64,000 nucleotides of DNA from GCA-016699835 sp964543905 (GTDB lineage Bacteria > Planctomycetota > Phycisphaerae > Phycisphaerales > UBA1924). Location of the stretch: contig CAZIZO010000007.1 of assembly GCA_964543905.1 (NCBI GenBank), forward strand, positions 1 to 64,000, in the 5' to 3' direction. This document shows, piece after piece, positions 16,234 to 25,697 of this stretch. A model generated the notes under the pieces. It was given only the letters and a program-made list of their open reading frames with translations, did no database searches and was not told the origin of the DNA. The first letter of the stretch is position 1. Every line of letters begins with the position of its first letter. The position numbers and the translations under genes were made by a program.

Positions 16234-17502
16234 ATGCGGAGTGTGATGACGTTGGATCGTCGGGCGTTGAGCCTTGGGCTGGCGTGGTGGATGTCGAGCC
16301 TCGGGCTCGCGGCGGCGGCGCACGGGCAATGCACCGTGCTCTTGCGCGACACGTTCCATTTCGGGGAGCGACCGCATGGTGGAGACGGGCGTCTGCGCGT
16401 CGTTGACCTGGAAGATCGACTCAACGATTTCTGGCCCGAAGTATCCGCGATCGGTGCCCGATGGATGAGTTCCGACAACATCAACCAGCCGCTGTGGCAG
16501 TTTTCGTGGAGTTGCTGCGATCCGAGCGAGATCAGTCCGTTGGAGCCCGCCGATGCGGAGTTCGGGCAGGGCACGGTGTACGGCGAGAGCGGTGCGGCCG
16601 TGGTGATCCCGTTCGTCGCGCCGCCTTCACCGTTCACGCTCTCGATCAACTTTTCGGATGTGGATGCCCGGGTCGGCTACACGAGTTCGCCGTCCTTTCT
16701 GGATAACTTTGCCACGAACGGCGCGTTGTGGATGTCGATCAACAGCAACGTCGAGTGGGTGCTGTATGCGAATGGCAGCCAAGTAGTCGGGTCGGGGCTC
16801 GTGACGTATGGCGGCGGGGCGCTCCATGGGGCGTTCTATCGGATCGAGATGACCTACGACCCTGTGCAAATGTCGGTCTATGGGTCCGTTGCGGGTGAGC
16901 CATTCGGGCCGTTCCCGGTCACGTTGACCGTTCCGATCGCGTACTTTGGCATGGAGGGCGGGCCCACGGGGGCGGCCCACCTCAACAACCTTTCGATCTA
17001 TACCGGGGCACCGGTCGTGACGACGATCAGTGGGCCGTCGAACCCATGCATGGGTTGTACGGCGGAACTTGTGGCGCAGACCAACGCGGCCGCTCCGCTC
17101 GGGTCTTTCTGGCATTTCAACGGACTCCAGATTCTGGAGGACGGAGTGTTGCCCTCGGGCGCGAGTGTCTCGGGCGTTCGATCCAGCACGCTGACGATCT
17201 CGCACATCACGCCGGACGAACTGGGCACGTATACCTGCGTCATCGCTAACGACTGTGGCCTCACGAGCAGCGCCGCCTATGTGCTGGCGGAGCACTGCGT
17301 CGCGGACGTGGACGACGGCAGCGCGTCGGGAGTCCCCGACGGCGGCGTGACGATCGACGATCTCTTGTACTATCTCTACGTGTTCGAGGCCGGACTGCCG
17401 TCGGGAGACATCGACAACGGGACGAGCACCGGGACTCCCGATGGCGGGGTGACGATCGACGACCTGTTGTATTACCTGATCCGATTCGAGGGCGGGTGCT
17501 GA
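16234..17502 (+). CDS. secreted Ig-like protein with C-terminal GC-type dockerin
   Basis: A 422-residue exported protein. A signal peptide (about residues 1-32) ends in AAAAHGQ before the mature CTVLLRD. The middle (about 40-265) looks like a beta-sandwich lectin/LamG-type domain (inference). Residues about 270-355 form an immunoglobulin-like domain with STLTISHITPDELGTYTC. The end is two tandem repeats of the form DxDxGSxxGxPDGGVTIDDLLYYL closing in EGGC: the GC-type dockerin found in Phycisphaerae exported proteins, thought to anchor or sort them. ATG 16234 follows GGAG by 9 bases and is better than GTG 16228. Single gene; binding partner not in the window. Confidence 0.88.
   Translation: MRSVMTLDRRALSLGLAWWMSSLGLAAAAHGQCTVLLRDTFHFGERPHGGDGRLRVVDLEDRLNDFWPEVSAIGARWMSSDNINQPLWQFSWSCCDPSEISPLEPADAEFGQGTVYGESGAAVVIPFVAPPSPFTLSINFSDVDARVGYTSSPSFLDNFATNGALWMSINSNVEWVLYANGSQVVGSGLVTYGGGALHGAFYRIEMTYDPVQMSVYGSVAGEPFGPFPVTLTVPIAYFGMEGGPTGAAHLNNLSIYTGAPVVTTISGPSNPCMGCTAELVAQTNAAAPLGSFWHFNGLQILEDGVLPSGASVSGVRSSTLTISHITPDELGTYTCVIANDCGLTSSAAYVLAEHCVADVDDGSASGVPDGGVTIDDLLYYLYVFEAGLPSGDIDNGTSTGTPDGGVTIDDLLYYLIRFEGGC
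17332..17487 (+). repeat. intragenic tandem repeat encoding the GC-dockerin pair
   Basis: Two near-identical stretches, each encoding PDGGVTIDDLLYYL, lie about 100 bases apart inside the dockerin gene. They reflect duplication of a calcium-loop-like DxDxG unit. Confidence 0.75.
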
Positions 17503-17566
17503 TCGCGTGCGTCGGGTGTCGTGACGAGGAGGCGGCGACTGTTGGAAGGGCGGGTGGGGAGGCGCA

Positions 17567-17983
17567 TCACACGTCGGCCGGGAGTTTTCCGACGAGCATC
17601 ACGATGATGGGCCCGAGGTAGCCGAAGAGCATGGCGAGGGTCCACACGCAGGCGTGAACGAGGAACATCCCGTTCATGGCGTGCGTGTTGCCCGGGATGA
17701 GTTGGATCGCGAGATAGAGCGCGAAGACGAGTCCCAAGACCGCCATCGGGACCATGAGCCAGAGTGCCGTGGCTCTCCGCTCGTGGTGGAAGAGCCACGG
17801 GCCAAGGATGTAGCCGGCGTGGAGGATCCAGACGACGATCGCCGTCGCCACGACCGGCCCGGGGCCTTTGAAGTTCCCCAAGCCCCGCCCCACGGCCTGG
17901 ATGCCGAAGGCGACCACGCCCAGGGCGATGGTCAGCAGGATCGGCGAGGCGATGAGGATGACGTTGGGCAGATAGCGGGTCAT
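17567..17983 (-). CDS. small integral membrane protein, unknown function
   Basis: A 138-residue protein with four predicted transmembrane helices: VILIASPILLTIALGVVAFG, an ATAIVVWILHAGYILGPWLF segment, a WLMVPMAVLGLVFALYLAIQ segment, and a final WTLAMLFGYLGPIIVMLVG. No family recognised. ATG 17983 starts 7 bases after the stop of the upstream gene at 17991, so the two are co-transcribed. It faces the dockerin gene tail to tail. Confidence 0.8.
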   Translation of the reverse strand: MTRYLPNVILIASPILLTIALGVVAFGIQAVGRGLGNFKGPGPVVATAIVVWILHAGYILGPWLFHHERRATALWLMVPMAVLGLVFALYLAIQLIPGNTHAMNGMFLVHACVWTLAMLFGYLGPIIVMLVGKLPADV

Positions 17984-17990
17984 GGCGGGC

Positions 17991-18407
17991 TCACTGGGGC
18001 CAGGCGAACTCGACCGACTTGGGCGCGTCGGGCGAGTGGTCGGCCTTGCGGAGTTGGATGTTGATTTCGATCGAGGCGGGCTTTGCGTCCCGAACATGGA
18101 CGCGGTAGTGAAGGCTTCGGGGATCACCTGCCGAGGGCTCGATGCCGTTTCCCCAGGTGAAGAACGCGCGGCCTTGGGCGGCTGCGCCCCGAGCCTGGAG
18201 GCGCATGGCGTCGGGCTCGAAGACGACGCCGGTCAGGTGTCGTGCACGAATGCGAACCCGCCATGCGCCCGTGGCGCGATCTGTTTCTTTGTAGGCGACG
18301 AAGGCGTAGTCGTCGTTCGAGACGGCGTCGTACGCCTCGAGCGACGCCAGGGGCGTGAAGGATTGCGTCTCGGAATCCGCCGGCGCTTCGAGGAGTGACG
18401 GGGGCAT
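17991..18407 (-). CDS. hypothetical soluble protein paired with a membrane protein
   Basis: A 138-residue protein without signal peptide or membrane helix. Beta-rich stretches such as YAFVAYKETDRATGAWRVRI and SLHYRVHVRD and the ending KSVEFAWPQ suggest a small beta-sandwich. No known family recognised. It is the first gene of a two-gene unit with the membrane protein at 17983. ATG 18407 has no clear ribosome site. Function unknown; the pair may form one complex (inference). Confidence 0.75.
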   Translation of the reverse strand: MPPSLLEAPADSETQSFTPLASLEAYDAVSNDDYAFVAYKETDRATGAWRVRIRARHLTGVVFEPDAMRLQARGAAAQGRAFFTWGNGIEPSAGDPRSLHYRVHVRDAKPASIEINIQLRKADHSPDAPKSVEFAWPQ

Positions 18408-18730
18408 GTTCAGGAGTCCATTCAGGAAGGAACGAGGACGCCGGCGAAGGCCCGCGCCGCGGTCAATGCGTTGAGGGAGCGTTCGGCGGCTAGAGCAATC
18501 CGCGGTTTGAGGGGCGGTCGGAGGGGTGTCTCTCCAAGGGCACGAACGTAGGTGGGGGCATGTTCTCGGGGGTGAGCGAGCGGGACCCTGGGTGCGAAGG
18601 CGGGGCCGGTGGGGTCATGGGAACCATTTTCAAGGTCCGTCGCATCCTCGAACCTATCCCTCGCGGACCTCTTGGCGTCTATTCTTCCTATCTGTCTGTG
18701 TGTCCTTGTTCGGTTATGGAGTGAACCTCG
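18408..18730. other. divergent intergenic region upstream of pilT
   Basis: About 320 bases between divergent genes. The right part (about 18680-18715) is a pyrimidine- and T-rich stretch unlike the GC-rich surroundings, and probably carries the pilT promoter. No confident -35/-10 pair could be picked. GGAG at 18718-18721 is the pilT ribosome site. Confidence 0.4.
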
Positions 18731-19852
18731 ATGTCTTCGATGCAAATCGACCGCCTGCTCGACACCGTCGTCAAGTTGGGCGCCTCGGACCTTCACCTGA
18801 CCGTGGGTCGTCCACCGACGATCCGCCTTCACGGCAACCTCCGCTCGCTCCAGACGAAGGTCTTGGACTCGGAAGACATGGTGTCGCTGATGAAGGCGAT
18901 CACGCCCGAACGGAACCAGCAAGAACTCCAGGAAGAAGGCGGCTCGGACTTCGGCTTTGCGTATGGCGAGGCGGCCCGATTCCGTGTCTCGGTCTTTCGG
19001 CAGCGTGGCGATCTGGCCATTGTTTGCCGACAGATTCCGAATCGCCTGCTGACCTTTGAGCAGATCGGCTTGCCGGAGGTGTGCAAGGACCTGATTCGGC
19101 GTCCGCGTGGGATGTTCCTGGTCACGGGCCCGACGGGTTCGGGCAAGACAACCACGCTGGCGACGATGATCGACTACATCAACATCACGATGGATCGGCA
19201 TATCGTGACGATGGAAGACCCGATCGAGTATTACCACAAGCACAAGAAATCGGTCGTGAACCAGCGCGAAGTCGGGAACGACGTGCCGAGTTTCGCGGAA
19301 TCGCTGCGGCGCGTGCTTCGACAGGACCCGGACGTGATCCTGGTCGGCGAAATGCGAGATTTGGAAACGATCGAGTCGGCGGTACGTGCGGCCGAGACGG
19401 GCCACTTGGTGTTCGGGACGCTCCACACGACGGGAGCCGCGAAGACGATCGACCGTGTTGTGGACGCCTTCCCGGTCACCCAACAGAACCAGATCCGCGT
19501 GCAGTTGTCCACGGCGTTGCTGTGCATCCTGAGCCAAGTGCTGCTCACGCGAGTGGACGTGCAGGGGATGGTGGCGGCGTACGAGTTCCTGGTGGTTACC
19601 CCGGCGATCGCGAACTTGATTCGCGAGGCGAAGACGTTCCGAATCGACTCCGCGATCCAGACAGGGAAGAAGTTTGGTATGCAGTTGCTCGATGACCACT
19701 TGTGGTCGCTGTACTCACGCGGGATGATCGGCGCTGAGGAGATGATCGACCTGAGCAAGAACCCCGTGGATCTGACAGATCGCGTGCACCGACTCGGGCG
19801 CACGATCGGTCGAGTGGAGTGGGACGAGGAGTCCGAAGTGCCCAAGGAATGA
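18731..19852 (+). CDS. pilT: PilT-type retraction ATPase
   Basis: A 373-residue hexameric secretion ATPase that powers pilus retraction. Motifs: early ASDLHLTVGRPP, Walker A GPTGSGKTTT (residues 133-140), Asp box VTMEDPIEYYH, Walker B DPDVILVGEMRDLETI, His box TGHLVFGTLHTTGA, and the PilT-specific C-terminal AIANLIREAKT (the family AIRNLIRE motif). Length is typical. The start at ATG 18731 has GGAG 9 bases upstream. It sits just before pilB and pilC but is separated by 183 bases, so it may have its own promoter. PilT argues for a dynamic pilus rather than a pure type II secretion system. Confidence 0.96.
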   Translation: MSSMQIDRLLDTVVKLGASDLHLTVGRPPTIRLHGNLRSLQTKVLDSEDMVSLMKAITPERNQQELQEEGGSDFGFAYGEAARFRVSVFRQRGDLAIVCRQIPNRLLTFEQIGLPEVCKDLIRRPRGMFLVTGPTGSGKTTTLATMIDYINITMDRHIVTMEDPIEYYHKHKKSVVNQREVGNDVPSFAESLRRVLRQDPDVILVGEMRDLETIESAVRAAETGHLVFGTLHTTGAAKTIDRVVDAFPVTQQNQIRVQLSTALLCILSQVLLTRVDVQGMVAAYEFLVVTPAIANLIREAKTFRIDSAIQTGKKFGMQLLDDHLWSLYSRGMIGAEEMIDLSKNPVDLTDRVHRLGRTIGRVEWDEESEVPKE

Positions 19853-20035
19853 CGGGCTTTATTGCGTTAAAATCCACGAGTCGTGTTCAAATATTCCGAT
19901 TGAATCGCTGAGAATGCTCCAACCGTTCGGTTATCTTGTCCGAATCGGATACCACGCCGACACGGGGTCGGTGTATGTTGTGTTCCGGTCTGGTGCGGGG
20001 TGCGGTAGGAGCGTTCCGGCACTTTTGAGGCCACT
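19853..20035 (+). other. AT-rich intergenic region before pilB
   Basis: The region begins with GGGCTTTATTGCGTTAAAAT right after pilT and is AT-rich to about 19960. It likely holds the promoter of the long pilB operon. I see no unambiguous -35/-10 pair. GAGG precedes the pilB start. Confidence 0.4.
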
Positions 20036-21775
20036 ATGCCCGCGATTGATCCATCAGAACTGAAGGGCCGGAAGATTGGGCGCGTGCTGACCAAGATTGG
20101 GAAGGTCTCGCGTGAGCAGGTGCATGAGGCGCTGAAGGTCCAAGAAACGAGGAAGGCGAAGGTCGGACAGATCCTCGTGGAGTTGGGACACTGCACGCCG
20201 ACGGACATTGCCGAGGCGCTGGCGGGGCAGGCTGGGATGACGTACCAGAACATCCCGAGCAACTTCGAGATTTCGGACAAGTTGCGCGAGGTGATTCCGT
20301 CCGAGAACGTGCGGTCGTATGAGGTTGTGCCGATCGAGTATAACGCGACGAGCAAGCGTCTGAAGATTGCGATGAAGTCGCCGGACAACTTTCGGGCGGT
20401 GGACGACCTTCGTCTGTTGATGGGATTCAACGTCGAGGCGGTGGTGAGCGACCCGGCGGTGATCGACGGGCTGATCAAGAAGTACTACTCGAAGGTGGAG
20501 TCGATCTCGGAGGTGGTGAGCACGCTCGCGGTGGACGAGAAGTTCAAGGGGCTGGAGGGGAAGCGTGGCGAGTCGATCGACTTGGACGCGCTCAAGGATG
20601 CCGCGGAGGACAATCAGGTCATCAAGTTGTTGAACCTGGTGTTGTTGCAGGCGATCAAGGACAAGGCGAGCGACATTCACTTCGAGCCGTTCGAGAACGA
20701 GTTCAAGATGCGGTATCGGATCGACGGCGTGCTGTACGAGATGGTGCCGCCGCCGAAGCAGTTGGGGCCGGCGATCACGAGCCGCATCAAGGTGATGGCG
20801 AACCTGGATATTGCGGAGCGGCGGTTGCCGCAGGACGGACGCGTGGAGTTGACGGTGGGGGGGAAGCCGGTGGACCTGCGGATCGCGATTTTGCCGACGA
20901 TGTACGGCGAGAGTTGCGTGATGCGAGTCTTGGACCGTGGGAACGTGGAGTTGTCGATCGATCGGATCGGTCTGCGACCGGACGATTACGAGACGACGTT
21001 GCGGCTGATCGACAAGCCGAACGGGATCGTGATCGTGACGGGCCCGACGGGCTCGGGGAAGACGACGACGCTGTACGCGGCGTTGGCGAAGTTGAACGAC
21101 ATCGAGACGAAGATCCTGACGGCGGAAGACCCGGTGGAGTATGACATCGACGGGCTGTGCCAGTGCCAGGTGAATCAGGAGGCGGGGACGACGTTCGCGA
21201 AGTTGCTGCGGAGTTTTTTGCGACAGGACCCGGACATCATCCTCGTCGGCGAGATCCGCGACTTGGAGACGGCGCAGATCGCGGTGCAGGCCTCGTTGAC
21301 GGGTCACTTGGTGCTGAGCACGCTGCACACGAACGACGCGCCGAGTTCGATCATTCGATTGATCGACCTGGGGATGGAGCCGTTCTTGCTGACGGCGACG
21401 ATCGAGGGGATCATCGCGCAGCGGCTGGTGCGGAAGATCTGCGACAAGTGCAAGGAGCAGTACGTCCCGAAGGAGGAGGAGTTGATGGAACTGAACCTCA
21501 CGCCGGACGACGTGCGTGGGCAGAAGTTCTCGCGAGGGCGGGGCTGCGACCACTGCCACAACTCGGGGTACAAGGGCCGGATGGCGATCTTCGAGATCAT
21601 GACGATGGACGACGAGTTGCGTGAACTGATCATGAAGAACGCGAGCACGAACATCCTGCGGCAGCACTCGCGGCGGCGGGGGATGCGGTCGTTGCGAGAG
21701 TGCGGGCTGCTGGGGATTTACGAGGGTCTGACGACGATCGACGAGGTCGTGCGTGAGACGATCGGCGAGGAGTAG
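20036..21775 (+). CDS. pilB: PilB/GspE assembly ATPase
   Basis: A 579-residue extension ATPase. The N-terminal MshEN-type domain (about residues 10-155) has GRVLTKIGKVSREQ and GQILVELGHCTP repeats of the cyclic-di-GMP-binding kind. The catalytic half has IHFEPFENEFKMRYRIDGVL, Walker A GPTGSGKT (336-343), TAEDPVEYDIDGLCQCQVN, Walker B DPDIILVGEIRDLETAQ and GHLVLSTLHTNDAPSS. A zinc site of the PilB/GspE type is present (ICDKCKEQY and GRGCDHCHNSGY). Length is normal. It leads the long operon with pilC and the pseudopilins and would drive polymerisation at the inner membrane. The presence of MshEN suggests control by cyclic-di-GMP (inference). Confidence 0.96.
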   Translation: MPAIDPSELKGRKIGRVLTKIGKVSREQVHEALKVQETRKAKVGQILVELGHCTPTDIAEALAGQAGMTYQNIPSNFEISDKLREVIPSENVRSYEVVPIEYNATSKRLKIAMKSPDNFRAVDDLRLLMGFNVEAVVSDPAVIDGLIKKYYSKVESISEVVSTLAVDEKFKGLEGKRGESIDLDALKDAAEDNQVIKLLNLVLLQAIKDKASDIHFEPFENEFKMRYRIDGVLYEMVPPPKQLGPAITSRIKVMANLDIAERRLPQDGRVELTVGGKPVDLRIAILPTMYGESCVMRVLDRGNVELSIDRIGLRPDDYETTLRLIDKPNGIVIVTGPTGSGKTTTLYAALAKLNDIETKILTAEDPVEYDIDGLCQCQVNQEAGTTFAKLLRSFLRQDPDIILVGEIRDLETAQIAVQASLTGHLVLSTLHTNDAPSSIIRLIDLGMEPFLLTATIEGIIAQRLVRKICDKCKEQYVPKEEELMELNLTPDDVRGQKFSRGRGCDHCHNSGYKGRMAIFEIMTMDDELRELIMKNASTNILRQHSRRRGMRSLRECGLLGIYEGLTTIDEVVRETIGEE

Positions 21776-21850
21776 GTCGGAGCGCGTGATCGGGAGTTGG
21801 AGCGAGGCGAGGCGAGACGACGGGTGGCCCCTTGACGAAGGAATCGGAGT

Positions 21851-23152
21851 ATGGCGACATTTGCGTATGAAGCGTTGAATGCGGCGGGCAAGCCCCAGAA
21901 GGGGACGATCGATGCCGGCAACACGGAAGAGGCGATCCAGCGGATCAAGTCGCAGGGGTACTTTCCCACGTCGGTACGCGAGCAGAAGGGCGGGAAGAAG
22001 GAGGCGGGGAAGGACGGGGCGCTGACGGCCGCGCAGGCGAAGAAGGTGAAGAAGAAGGCGGGCGGGCAGGGGATCGGGCGAGTGAGCCAGAAGGTCTTGA
22101 CGACGTTCACGCGGCAACTCTCGACGCTGCAGGACGCCGGTCTGCCGCTGCTTCGCTCGTTGCAGATCCTGGAGAGTCAGCAGAAGCCGGGCAAACTGAA
22201 GAACATCCTGATGGGTGTGTGTGAAGAGGTCGAGGGCGGGTCGTCGCTGTCGGAGTCGATGGGGAAGTTTCCCAAGGCGTTCAACACGCTGTACGTGAAG
22301 ATGGTGAACGCGGGCGAGATCGGTGGCGTGTTGGACATCATCCTGCAGCGACTCGCGGAGTTCATGGAGAAGAGCGAACGCCTGAAGCGCAAGATCAAGG
22401 GCGCGATGGTGTATCCGATCGTGGTCGTGGCGATCGCGATGTTGATCCTGACGGGCATCATGTACTTCATTATTCCGAAGTTTGAGGCGATCTTCACGGA
22501 CTTCGGGGTGGTGCTGCCGAAACTGACGCTGTGGCTGATCGGGACGAGCCGCTGGGTGGCGGGCGGGCTGCCGAACCAGAAGATCGCGGGGATCTTCTTC
22601 GTGATTCCGGCGCCGATCGTGATCTGGATTTTGTGGACGCTGATCCGCAAGGCGGGACCTGGGAAGGCGGCGACGGATTACGGGATTCTGTACTCGCCGA
22701 TCTTCGGGAAGTTGGTGCGGAAGACGACGATCGCGCGGTTTACGCGGACGCTGGGGACGCTGATCTCGGCGGGCGTGCCGATCCTGGAAGCGGTGAAGAT
22801 CACGAAGGAGACGTGCGGCAACTACGTGTTCGAGAAGGCGCTGGGGAAGGTGCACGACGCGATCCGCGAGGGTGAGGGCTTTGCGCCAACGCTTCGGGAG
22901 ACGAAGACGTGCGACGGGATCGTGGTGAACATGATCGACGTGGGTGAGGAGACGGGGGAACTGGACGCGATGCTTCTGAAGATCGCGGACAACTACGACG
23001 AAGAGGTGGACGTGGCGGTGGCGTCGCTGGTGTCGCTGCTGGAGCCGTTGATGGTTGTCGTGCTGGGCGGGATCGTCGGCACGATCGTCGTGGCGATGTT
23101 CTTGCCGCTGGTCAAGATGATCGAATCGTTGCAGGGCGGCGGCGCGGTCTGA
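21851..23152 (+). CDS. pilC: PilC/GspF inner-membrane platform protein
   Basis: A 433-residue polytopic protein with two repeated GspF domains. It opens with the family signature FAYEALNAAGKPQKGTIDAG, has FTRQLSTLQDAGLPLLRSL and later FTRTLGTLISAGVPILEAV at the two repeats, and has three membrane helices: AMVYPIVVVAIAMLILTGIM, a second in the middle (about 240-262), and VVVLGGIVGTIVVAMFLPLV near the end. It recruits the PilB and PilT ATPases and assembles pseudopilins. The start is ATG 21851 with GGAG upstream. Operonic with pilB (75-base gap) and the pseudopilin genes. Confidence 0.96.
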   Translation: MATFAYEALNAAGKPQKGTIDAGNTEEAIQRIKSQGYFPTSVREQKGGKKEAGKDGALTAAQAKKVKKKAGGQGIGRVSQKVLTTFTRQLSTLQDAGLPLLRSLQILESQQKPGKLKNILMGVCEEVEGGSSLSESMGKFPKAFNTLYVKMVNAGEIGGVLDIILQRLAEFMEKSERLKRKIKGAMVYPIVVVAIAMLILTGIMYFIIPKFEAIFTDFGVVLPKLTLWLIGTSRWVAGGLPNQKIAGIFFVIPAPIVIWILWTLIRKAGPGKAATDYGILYSPIFGKLVRKTTIARFTRTLGTLISAGVPILEAVKITKETCGNYVFEKALGKVHDAIREGEGFAPTLRETKTCDGIVVNMIDVGEETGELDAMLLKIADNYDEEVDVAVASLVSLLEPLMVVVLGGIVGTIVVAMFLPLVKMIESLQGGGAV

Positions 23153-23178
23153 GGCGGAGGGTGGACAGGAGCCAAGGC

Positions 23179-24402
23179 ATGCGTGGAAGGTCGCGGACAA
23201 CCTGGAGTGAGGCGGAGCGTGGCGGGGGCGCCGGCGTGCGGGCGTTCACCGTGATGGAGGTCGTGGTCTCGCTGGGCGTGATCTTCCTGCTGGTGGGGCT
23301 GCTGCTGACGACGTTTCGATTCGTGAATCGATCGGCGACGGAGGTGCAGGCGCGGACGACGCTGGGGACGATCCGGATGGCGATCTCGCAGTTTGAGAGC
23401 GACTTCGGGTTTCCGCCGCCGCTGGTCCGCGATGGGTATGAGAGTCGCGCGGGTGGGCCGGATCGCCCGTGGCCCGAGTACACGACGGGGACGGTGAGCA
23501 TGGTGGAGACGGACCCGTCGGGAGGGACGGTGCGGAACATCAAGGTGTGGAATCCGGAGTATGTGAGCGTGGCGGGCGAACTGGATCACCTGCGGTTTCT
23601 GCGGGCGAGGGCTCCGTACGCGTTGCCGGCGACGGCGGACAATCCATTCCGGGACTATCGATTCAGCAACCGGACGATCGCGTATTACCTGGTCGGCGCG
23701 TTGGACGTGGCGCACGACACGGCGGGCGCGGGGCGGGATTTTCCGATCGACGGGGTGAAGGGATCGGGCTTTTACCGTCCGGAGGCGGACGGGACGTTCG
23801 AGATTCCGCCGAGCGTGTTTCGCGGGAGCACGCGAGGGTACAAGGGGCGGCGGTTTACGTCGTTCCTGGACCCGGGCAAGGGCGGGTTGCAACTGGTGAC
23901 GGACGCGGCGTCGGTGCGGACGAACAACGTGGCCGAGGGGGTGGAGGTTCAGGACAACCGGTTTGGGAAGGTGATGCGGCTGGCGCGTCAAAGCCCGGAG
24001 CCCAGCGGCCCCACGGAAGTGGGTGGACGGGCGATTCGGTATTACCGGTGGGAGCCTGGTCGGATCCCGCAGGCGAACGGGACGGATGGATTCTCCAATC
24101 CGACGATCGACCTGAGCAATGCGACGAACAAGTATGCCGACCTGAACATCCCGAGGTTGATCGGCGAGGACCCGACGGCGCCGTACACGGCGGGCATCGT
24201 GATTCCCAAGGTCCGGGACATTGAACAGAACGCGGCGTTGCGGAGCGCGCGGTGGGCGATCGTGCATGCCGGGAAGGATGGGTACTTTGGCGACGAGGAC
24301 ATCCTGACGCTGCGGGCGAACGCGGGATTTTCGGCGGGGATCGACGACGTCCAACTTCGACGCAAGGTGATGGAAGACAACATCGTGGAGGTTGGGCCAT
24401 GA
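23179..24402 (+). CDS. oversized pseudopilin 1 of the pil operon
   Basis: A 407-residue protein with a basic leader and the prepilin helix RAFTVMEVVVSLGVIFLLVG; cleavage would be before F with Ala at -1. After the helix come a long region typical of GspG/H-like heads (QARTTLGTIRMAISQFESDF) and several hundred further residues with no recognised domain. Standard GspG/H proteins are 140-180 residues. ATG 23179 has AGGAG 7 bases upstream and is chosen over GTG 23161. It overlaps the next gene by 4 bases (ATGA). Probably a minor pseudopilin in the tip complex. Confidence 0.85.
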   Translation: MRGRSRTTWSEAERGGGAGVRAFTVMEVVVSLGVIFLLVGLLLTTFRFVNRSATEVQARTTLGTIRMAISQFESDFGFPPPLVRDGYESRAGGPDRPWPEYTTGTVSMVETDPSGGTVRNIKVWNPEYVSVAGELDHLRFLRARAPYALPATADNPFRDYRFSNRTIAYYLVGALDVAHDTAGAGRDFPIDGVKGSGFYRPEADGTFEIPPSVFRGSTRGYKGRRFTSFLDPGKGGLQLVTDAASVRTNNVAEGVEVQDNRFGKVMRLARQSPEPSGPTEVGGRAIRYYRWEPGRIPQANGTDGFSNPTIDLSNATNKYADLNIPRLIGEDPTAPYTAGIVIPKVRDIEQNAALRSARWAIVHAGKDGYFGDEDILTLRANAGFSAGIDDVQLRRKVMEDNIVEVGP

Positions 24403-25697
24403 ACCACGAGAAGAAGGCGGGACGGAAGCCCGCGCCACACCGAGGGGTCGAGGGGTACACGCTGGCGGAAGTGCTGATCGTGATGTCGATCTTCGCGATC
24501 CTGCTGGGGCTTGGTGTGCCGGCGTTCAACTCGGCGATCAAGAACAGCGACGAGGTGAGCGCGGAGAACCAACTGCGGGTGGGGTTGGCGATCGCGCGGG
24601 ACGCGGCGGTGCAATCCTCGGGGGACGAGGACACGGCGGCGGTGTTTTTCTACACGCCGGGCGGACGGACGTCGATCGTGCCGTACGTGAAGGTGGGGAC
24701 GCTGAGGCAGCCGAGGTCGTTCGGGCAGAATGATCTGGACCTGGCGCGGGATCGCGGGCAGGCGATGGAGGATCGCGACGTGTTTGCGCCGATCTCGGGA
24801 GCGAAGTCGGTGCAGTTGCCTCGGGGATGGATGGCGAGGGCATATGCCGCGCCGGGGACGCTGGACAAGGGATCGCAGCAGTATCCGACGGGGTGGTACA
24901 CGTCGAGCGTCTTGGGGCGGGTGTATTACAACCCGGAGACGAGCGGGAACTGGGTCTTTCCGGAGACGGGCTTTTATCCGTCGGTGCAGGCTGACCCCGG
25001 GACGACGGCGGAGCGAGCGCAATCGGGGCGGCTGCGATCGACGTTCATGGTGCGATTCCGGGCGGGGACGGGGGCGATCGCGGTGGCGGATCAGCGGCTT
25101 GCGATCGTGATTGATCCAAGCCCGGACACGGAGTTTCGCGAGCGGGAGGTGCCGTTCAACATCCGTCGCGGGACGGTGTATGCGCATCGGATCGACCAGG
25201 CGGAAGACATCGCGGATTTCGTTCGTCGGCGGTTGCGAGGAAACATCGACACGACGCCCGCGGTGAACCAGGCGGACGAGGTGGCGAGGCGGCAGATGTT
25301 CGGGGTGGACGTGGAGAACCCGGAGAACGCGTCGAGCGACAGCGTGCTGTGCCGGTCGATCTCGCAGTTGGCGATCTATCGCGAGGCGGACCTGGCCCAG
25401 TATCTGGGCGCGCGAGGGGTGAATCGCGTGACGGGGTGCTTGTACGGTGAGCCGCCCGTGGCGGGGCGGGCGCAGGACATTCCGAAGGAGCCGCGGATCG
25501 ACACGTCGCTGTTCGCGGCGAACCCGAACTTGTCGGACCTGAGCGAGTCGATCAGCGCGTGGATCGAGGGGCGGCGCCCGCAGGCGGGCCCGAACGCGGG
25601 GATCGCGCCCGAGACGACGGCGAGGATCTACACCTTCGGCACGTATCTGGGGCAGACGATCGAGTACGGCGATCTGGACGGCGGGGAAGGGAACTAA
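24399..25697 (+). CDS. oversized pseudopilin 2 of the pil operon
   Basis: A 432-residue protein with the prepilin motif EGYTLAEVLIVMSIFAILLG: Gly -1, Tyr +1, and the conserved Glu +5. It is followed by the usual helix continuation VPAFNSAIKNSDEVSAENQL and about 350 residues of unassigned head. It looks most like a GspH/FimT-class minor pseudopilin enlarged about 2.5-fold. The start overlaps the upstream stop (ATGA at 24399-24402) and the stop is directly followed by the next start, so these genes are translated as a coupled unit. Confidence 0.85.
   Translation: MNHEKKAGRKPAPHRGVEGYTLAEVLIVMSIFAILLGLGVPAFNSAIKNSDEVSAENQLRVGLAIARDAAVQSSGDEDTAAVFFYTPGGRTSIVPYVKVGTLRQPRSFGQNDLDLARDRGQAMEDRDVFAPISGAKSVQLPRGWMARAYAAPGTLDKGSQQYPTGWYTSSVLGRVYYNPETSGNWVFPETGFYPSVQADPGTTAERAQSGRLRSTFMVRFRAGTGAIAVADQRLAIVIDPSPDTEFREREVPFNIRRGTVYAHRIDQAEDIADFVRRRLRGNIDTTPAVNQADEVARRQMFGVDVENPENASSDSVLCRSISQLAIYREADLAQYLGARGVNRVTGCLYGEPPVAGRAQDIPKEPRIDTSLFAANPNLSDLSESISAWIEGRRPQAGPNAGIAPETTARIYTFGTYLGQTIEYGDLDGGEGN

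Noticed and set aside
20054..23200. 1048-residue frame on the minus strand across pilB and pilC
   Set aside because: Shadow frame; the opposite strand holds intact PilB and PilC with all motifs.
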